Below are positions 13,977 through 17,295 of a stretch of DNA of 17,295 bases, in pieces. The stretch comes from Halanaerobium sp041694515. GTDB lineage: Bacteria > Bacillota > Halanaerobiia > Halanaerobiales > Halanaerobiaceae. A program made the position numbers and the translations under genes. Under the pieces are notes generated by a model. That model ran no database searches. It had not been told where the DNA came from and worked only from the letters and a program-made list of their open reading frames with translations. Each line of letters opens with the position of its first letter. The stretch's first letter is position 1. The stretch spans positions 1 through 17,295 of the forward strand of contig JASMSZ010000058.1 of assembly GCA_041694515.1 (NCBI GenBank). Direction: 5' to 3'.

Positions 13977-14005
13977 ATTATATAATAATCACTCTGCTAA
14001 TGCAA
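13977..14005 (-). promoter_or_regulatory. Promoter of tmk and the downstream cluster
   Basis: Minus-strand TTGCAT (14005-14000), 17-nt spacer, perfect TATAAT (13982-13977). The predicted start near 13970 gives a leader of about 45 nt before the TTG of tmk. Confidence 0.7.
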
Positions 14006-14053
14006 TGAGACTCTACCTGCAAAATAAATATTAAGTGTATTTTTTTGATTTTA

Positions 14054-14114
14054 AAAAACAAAAAAGCCGGCTTAAGCATCCTTCAAGCACTTCCAGGAAT
14101 ACCCGCCGCCGACT
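14054..14114 (-). terminator. Structured terminator after trxB
   Basis: On the minus strand AGUCGGC (14114-14108) pairs with GCCGGCU (14071-14065), with one G-U pair, and is followed by a U-rich run (14065-14054). The 36-nt interior can form a second stem, GUAUUCC with GGAUGC and one bulge. This is larger and more structured than a simple terminator hairpin. It lies about 40 bp past the trxB stop and upstream of the tmk promoter. It could be the 3' end of a small RNA; a weak TATAAT lies between it and trxB. Confidence 0.7.
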
Positions 14115-14152
14115 AGTTTGTAAAGATTTATAATTATATTTTATTCTTAGAT

Positions 14153-15208
14153 TTAATCCAGGTTTAAGCTGAGGCTTAATCCTGCTTCCTCTTTTTCAGC
14201 CCCATCTTCCGGGCTGTCTTCATTCTTTTTGCCTGTAAAGTCTTTGATCTTAACCTCTTTTGCAGGAAAAGAATTTTCTTTTTCTTCAATATATTCGGAA
14301 GCTTCAATTGCAGCTTTAGCTCCAGAACCAGCTGCCACGACAACCTGTCTGTAATCGGGATCCTGGACATCTCCACAGGCAAAAACTCCCGGAATATTAG
14401 TATGCTGTTTCTTGTCTGTTACAATATAACCGTAATCATCTAACTCAATCTGGCCCATCAGACATTCTGTTCTCGGCTGGTGACCAATCGCAACAAACAT
14501 TCCATCTACCTTAAGCAGTCTTTCTTCACCACTTTTATTATTAAAGATCTGGATTCCCTCTAATTTTTTCTCACCTTTAAGACTCTTAACCTCTGTATCC
14601 CAGAGGATTTCAATATTTTCCTTAGCTTTTACTCTGTCACCAAGGATTTTAGCACCTCTAAATTTATCACGGCGGTGCAGGATATAAACCTTAGAAGCAA
14701 ATTTAGATAAAAAAGTTGCCTCCCATAAAGCAGTGTCACCACCACCTACGATCGCTACTTCTTTATTTTTAAAGAAAGCGGCATCACAGGTTGCACAATA
14801 GGAAACACCATTACCGCGAAGACTGTCTTCTTTAGTAAGTCCCAGCGTTTTCGGTTCGGAACCGGTTGCTATAATAATTGAATCTGCAATATATTCGCCC
14901 ATTTCTGTTTTAACAATAAATTTATCTCCAGAAAAATCAACCTCTTCTGCACTTTCATATTCTAAACGCACTCCGAAATTTTCGGCCTGCTCGGACATTT
15001 TTTGAGATAATTCAAAACCACCAATCGGTTCCGGAAATCCAGGGTAGTTTTCAAGTTCAGACGTTGTTGTAATCTGTCCACCTGGTTCCGGACCATTTAA
15101 AACCAGTGGTGCAACTCCATTACGGGCTGCATAAATTGAGGCAGAAAGACCGCCAGGTCCTCCACCAATAATAATTAAATTTTCTTGCTGTCTGATTTTT
15201 TCACTCAT
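14153..15208 (-). CDS. trxB: Thioredoxin-disulfide reductase with acidic C-terminal tail
   Basis: A 351-residue low-molecular-weight thioredoxin reductase. The FAD site is IIIGGGPGGLSAS (12-24), the redox-active pair is Cys138/Cys141 (YCATC), the pyridine nucleotide site is GGGDTA (155-160) with HRRDKFRGA (178-186), whose arginines favour NADPH, and the second FAD motif is GVFACGDVQD. It reduces thioredoxin for ribonucleotide reduction and thiol homeostasis. The usual fold ends near residue 309. Residues 310-351 are an extra charged tail, with a Glu/Asp-rich part near 329-342 and an end of LSLSLNLD. The ATG at 15208 is chosen because GGGGGA precedes it; a TTG seven codons upstream (15229) has no ribosome site. 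Monocistronic, with a structured terminator after it. Confidence 0.95.
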   Translation of the reverse strand: MSEKIRQQENLIIIGGGPGGLSASIYAARNGVAPLVLNGPEPGGQITTTSELENYPGFPEPIGGFELSQKMSEQAENFGVRLEYESAEEVDFSGDKFIVKTEMGEYIADSIIIATGSEPKTLGLTKEDSLRGNGVSYCATCDAAFFKNKEVAIVGGGDTALWEATFLSKFASKVYILHRRDKFRGAKILGDRVKAKENIEILWDTEVKSLKGEKKLEGIQIFNNKSGEERLLKVDGMFVAIGHQPRTECLMGQIELDDYGYIVTDKKQHTNIPGVFACGDVQDPDYRQVVVAAGSGAKAAIEASEYIEEKENSFPAKEVKIKDFTGKKNEDSPEDGAEKEEAGLSLSLNLD

Positions 15209-15248
15209 TTTAATTCCCCCTGTTATCAACTCTGCTAATATTTTTGTT

Positions 15249-15263
15249 CTAAAATATTTTTAG
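15249..15263. repeat. Small inverted repeat in the trxB 5' region
   Basis: CTAAAA, 3 nt, TTTTAG, lying 41 bp upstream of the trxB start. It may be an operator for trxB. No confident trxB promoter could be fixed; a TATATA at about 15278-15283 with a weak -35 is the best candidate. Confidence 0.3.
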
Positions 15264-15317
15264 CTACTTTGTGCTGTCTATATAATCTCTTTTATTTTTT
15301 GTTTATAAGATAAACTT

Positions 15318-15440
15318 TTAGCTTACAGATATAATCTTAATACTATTGACTCTATATTTCTGTAAAGCTAGCAACAAAGCAGCTCCAACAGCAGAGTCTG
15401 GATCACATTTATCCTGTTTTAATTCTTTTTTGCCTGTCCA
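15318..15440 (-). pseudogene. Possible C-terminal remnant of an unidentified gene
   Basis: Between guaB and trxB, one minus-strand frame is open from the guaB terminator to a TAA at 15320-15318, about 40 codons. Its translation has a protein-like character: a charged start (TGKKELKQDKCDPDS), a helix-like AVGAALLLALQKY, then an IKIISVS end. No ATG, GTG or TTG with a ribosome site begins it, so if real it is a decayed fragment. The shape is faintly like the cytoplasmic end of OadG-type decarboxylase subunits, but too weak to name. It may be chance. Confidence 0.25.
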
Positions 15441-15477
15441 AAAAGAAAAACTCCCTGCCGGAAAAAGAACAGAGAGT
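15441..15477 (-). terminator. guaB terminator
   Basis: On the minus strand ACUCUCUG pairs with CAGGGAGU (8 bp with one G-U) around a 12-nt loop, followed by UUUUUCUUUU. It starts 18 bp after the guaB stop. Confidence 0.85.
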
Positions 15478-15494
15478 ACACTAAAAGTTTTGAC

Positions 15495-16958
15495 TTAATC
15501 AATACTATAATTTGGAGCTTCTTTTGTTACTTTAACATCATGGGGATGGCTTTCGCGGAGACCGGCTGCAGAAATCTTGATCATTTGAGAGTCCTCAATT
15601 AGTGAATCAATATCAGGTGTTCCACAGTAACCCATACCGGATTTCAGCCCCCCAAGAAGCTGATAAACTGTTTCTGCCAGTGTACCTTTATAAGGAACTC
15701 TTCCTTCAATTCCTTCCGGTACAAATTTTTCTGTTTCCGTTTCATCTTCCTGGAAGTAGCGATCTTTACTACCTTTTTTCATGGCGCTAACTGAACCCAT
15801 GCCGCGGTAAACTTTATAACTTCTACCTTTATAAATTTCCAATTCTCCCGGGCTTTCTTCGGTTCCGGCCAGCAGACTTCCGATCATCACATTATTGGCT
15901 CCAGCAGAAATTGCCTTGACAATATCTCCGGAATATTTAATTCCACCATCAGCAATCACTGTTTTTCCGTGTTTTTTCGCCACCTCAGCCGCATCACTAA
16001 TTGCAGTAATTTGCGGTACACCAACACCAGCCACAACTCTGGTAGTACAAATTGAGCCGGGTCCGATTCCGACTTTAACCACATCAGCACCGGCTTTGAT
16101 TAAAGCTTCAGTTGCTGCAGCAGTTGCTACATTACCTGCAATTACAGGCAGATCCGGGTATTTAGATTTGATTTTCTTAACTACATTAATTACATTTTGT
16201 GAATGTCCGTGAGCCGTATCAATTACTAAAATATCCACTCCGGCTTCAACAAGGGCTGCCGCTCGTTCATCTGTATCATTCCCTGTTCCAACAGCTGCAG
16301 CTGCCAGAAGTCTTCCCTGTTTATCTTTTGACGCCTTCGGATACTGTTTTGCTTTTTCTATATCTTTGATAGTAATTAAACCTCTTAAAATTCCTTCATC
16401 ATCAACGATTGGCAGTTTTTCTATTTTATGTTTTCTCAACTGGGCTTTGGCTCCCTCTAAATCTGTTCCCACAGGGGCTGTAACCAGTTCTTCCTCTGTC
16501 ATTACTTCCGAAACAGGCCGCTTATAATCTTCTACAAAACGCAGATCTCTATTGGTTAAAATTCCGAGCAGTTTTTCATTTTCGTCAACAATTGGCACAC
16601 CTGAGATGTGATATTTGGACATTAAAGCTTCTGCTTCCTCAATCAGAGCATCAGGACTTAAAAAGAACGGATCAACAATGACTCCACTTTCTGAACGCTT
16701 TACGCGATCAACCTCAGCTGCCTGCTGATCGATCGGCATGTTTTTATGAATTACTCCCAGGCCACCTTCTCTGGCCATTGCAATTGCCATATCACCTTCG
16801 GTAACTGTGTCCATTCCCGCCGACATAATTGGAGTATTCAGATAAATATCATCAGTCAGTTTAGATCTTGTACTTACTTCTTTTGGAACTACATTTGATT
16901 CTGCCGGTACCAGCAGAACATCATCAAAAGTCAAGCCTTCTTTAATTATTTTTTCCAT
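15495..16958 (-). CDS. guaB: Inosine-5'-monophosphate dehydrogenase
   Basis: A 487-residue IMPDH, normal length, catalysing the NAD-dependent IMP to XMP step of guanine nucleotide synthesis. The N-terminal barrel begins EGLTFDDVLLVPAES. Two CBS regulatory domains span about 93-205. The catalytic loop is GIGPGSICTTR with Cys304. The flap contains YFQEDETETEKFVPEGIEGRVPYKG-type sequence (about residues 400-424). The ATG at 16958 is chosen, with AGGAGG 6 nt upstream; a TTG two codons earlier (16964) abuts that site and is unlikely. It has its own promoter, a leader of about 130 nt and a terminator, so it is probably monocistronic. Confidence 0.97.
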   Translation of the reverse strand: MEKIIKEGLTFDDVLLVPAESNVVPKEVSTRSKLTDDIYLNTPIMSAGMDTVTEGDMAIAMAREGGLGVIHKNMPIDQQAAEVDRVKRSESGVIVDPFFLSPDALIEEAEALMSKYHISGVPIVDENEKLLGILTNRDLRFVEDYKRPVSEVMTEEELVTAPVGTDLEGAKAQLRKHKIEKLPIVDDEGILRGLITIKDIEKAKQYPKASKDKQGRLLAAAAVGTGNDTDERAAALVEAGVDILVIDTAHGHSQNVINVVKKIKSKYPDLPVIAGNVATAAATEALIKAGADVVKVGIGPGSICTTRVVAGVGVPQITAISDAAEVAKKHGKTVIADGGIKYSGDIVKAISAGANNVMIGSLLAGTEESPGELEIYKGRSYKVYRGMGSVSAMKKGSKDRYFQEDETETEKFVPEGIEGRVPYKGTLAETVYQLLGGLKSGMGYCGTPDIDSLIEDSQMIKISAAGLRESHPHDVKVTKEAPNYSID

Positions 16959-16987
16959 AACCAACCTCCTTGAGTTTTGTAAAAATT

Positions 16988-17098
16988 AATACTTAAAATT
17001 ATTGGCTAAAGTCTCAATTGCGCCCTCATAAACCTGTAATTAAATGAGATAATTGGATAATTATTATGCCGTCAAAACAATCTAATATTTTAAGTATT
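16988..17098. repeat. 12-bp inverted repeat flanking the guaB leader
   Basis: AATACTTAAAAT (16988-16999) and its exact complement ATTTTAAGTATT (17087-17098) lie 87 bp apart. The right copy overlaps the promoter -10 and start site, so only part of it would be transcribed. The leader between them shows no purine, ZTP or other riboswitch signature that I recognise. Confidence 0.5.
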
Positions 17099-17124
17099 TT
17101 AACAAAGCTCAGGAGTAATGTCAA
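17096..17124 (-). promoter_or_regulatory. guaB promoter
   Basis: Minus-strand consensus TTGACA (17124-17119), 17-nt spacer, TAAAAT (17101-17096). Transcription would start near 17089. Confidence 0.85.
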
Positions 17125-17150
17125 GCTGTAAAAAACGTACATGCACCGTG

Positions 17151-17180
17151 AACATAAATGCACATAAATAAACATAAACA
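17151..17180. repeat. Three 10-bp-phased repeats upstream of guaB
   Basis: The core ACATAAA occurs at 17152-17158, 17162-17168 and 17172-17178, i.e. with an exact 10-bp period (decamers AACATAAATG, CACATAAATA, AACATAAACA). They lie 27-56 bp upstream of the guaB -35 box and right after the recR stop. Helical phasing suggests a regulator array or a bent-DNA element. Confidence 0.6.
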
Positions 17181-17188
17181 AAAAATCA

Positions 17189-17295
17189 CTATAATTCTCT
17201 TCTGCCCTCTAAAGCCTTAGATAAGGTTACCTCATCTGCATATTCTAAGTCACCGCCGACAGGAATACCATGAGCGATTCGGGTTACTTTTACTC
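17189..17295 (-). CDS. recR: Recombination protein RecR, C-terminal part (cut by window edge)
   Basis: The last 34 codons of a leftward gene that enters from the right edge and ends with TAG at 17191-17189. The residues RIAHGIPVGGDLEYADEV and the final TLSKALEGRREL are the conserved C terminus of RecR, the recombination mediator that acts with RecO and RecF at gaps. The Toprim and zinc regions lie outside the window. In Firmicutes recR follows dnaX and ybaB and lies near the tmk cluster, which fits the order seen here. Confidence 0.93.
   Translation of the reverse strand, partial: VKVTRIAHGIPVGGDLEYADEVTLSKALEGRREL

Noticed and set aside
14058..14114. Short plus-strand frame encoding a proline- and leucine-rich peptide ending in a TAG across the trxB terminator
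   Set aside because: It has no start codon or ribosome site and is fully explained by the G/C-rich stem of the terminator on the other strand.
16965..17095. Purine riboswitch in the guaB leader
   Set aside because: The conserved TATA / loop-loop signature of the guanine aptamer is not present on the transcribed strand.

Overview
The window reads as a chromosomal housekeeping region of a low-GC Gram-positive anaerobe. Gene content (NiaR, Rex, YabA, RicT/YaaT, DarA/YaaQ, WalJ/YycJ) and the order tmk-yaaQ-holB-yaaT-yabA-trmN6-rsmI-metG match the origin-proximal cluster of Bacillus and Clostridia. My best guess is a member of the Halanaerobiales, but that rests on overall protein flavour and no sequence marker here proves it. 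Starts are unusually often TTG (6 of the 18 complete genes), each with a good Shine-Dalgarno. Nearly all genes are on the minus strand; only rpsD and a small osmC remnant are on the plus strand.

Left end (1-2532): a strong sigma-A promoter and the 5' part of a T-box leader point leftward out of the window. To the right, transcribed leftward, lie niaR (niacin-sensing repressor), a two-helix DUF997/YhdT protein and a PanF-like sodium/solute symporter. The same 12-base motif, TGTCTTTACAGC, overlaps the niaR promoter -35 box and recurs just before the DUF997-symporter pair, suggesting that the pair is a NiaR-controlled vitamin (niacin?) importer.

Middle left (2650-4950): a broken 5' fragment of an OsmC-family gene, a bidirectional terminator, then a leftward pair made of a zinc-ribbon methyltransferase and a secreted protein that has lost the two cysteines I associate with its family. 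A divergent stand-alone rpsD with its own promoter, leader hairpin and terminator follows. Between rpsD and rlmH sit an exact 16-bp tandem repeat and a perfect 36-bp palindrome.

Core cluster (4951-14005): read leftward from a promoter before tmk come tmk, yaaQ/darA, holB, yaaT/ricT, yabA, trmN6, rsmI, metG, rex, yycJ/walJ and rlmH. This is DNA precursor synthesis, clamp loading, initiation control, rRNA/tRNA methylation, Met-tRNA charging, NADH/NAD+ sensing and ribosome maturation. Compared with Bacillus, yaaR, yazA and abrB are absent from their usual slots, and rex-yycJ-rlmH follows metG.

Right end (14060-17295): trxB (with a 40-odd residue acidic tail) followed by a structured terminator, guaB with promoter, long leader and terminator, three helically phased 10-bp repeats upstream of guaB, and the 3' end of recR running off the right edge. 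I saw no tRNA, rRNA, CRISPR, insertion sequence or phage gene. The most promising items for follow-up are the NiaR-linked transporter, the divergent S4, the palindromic repeat element, and the structured RNA and gene remnant around trxB.
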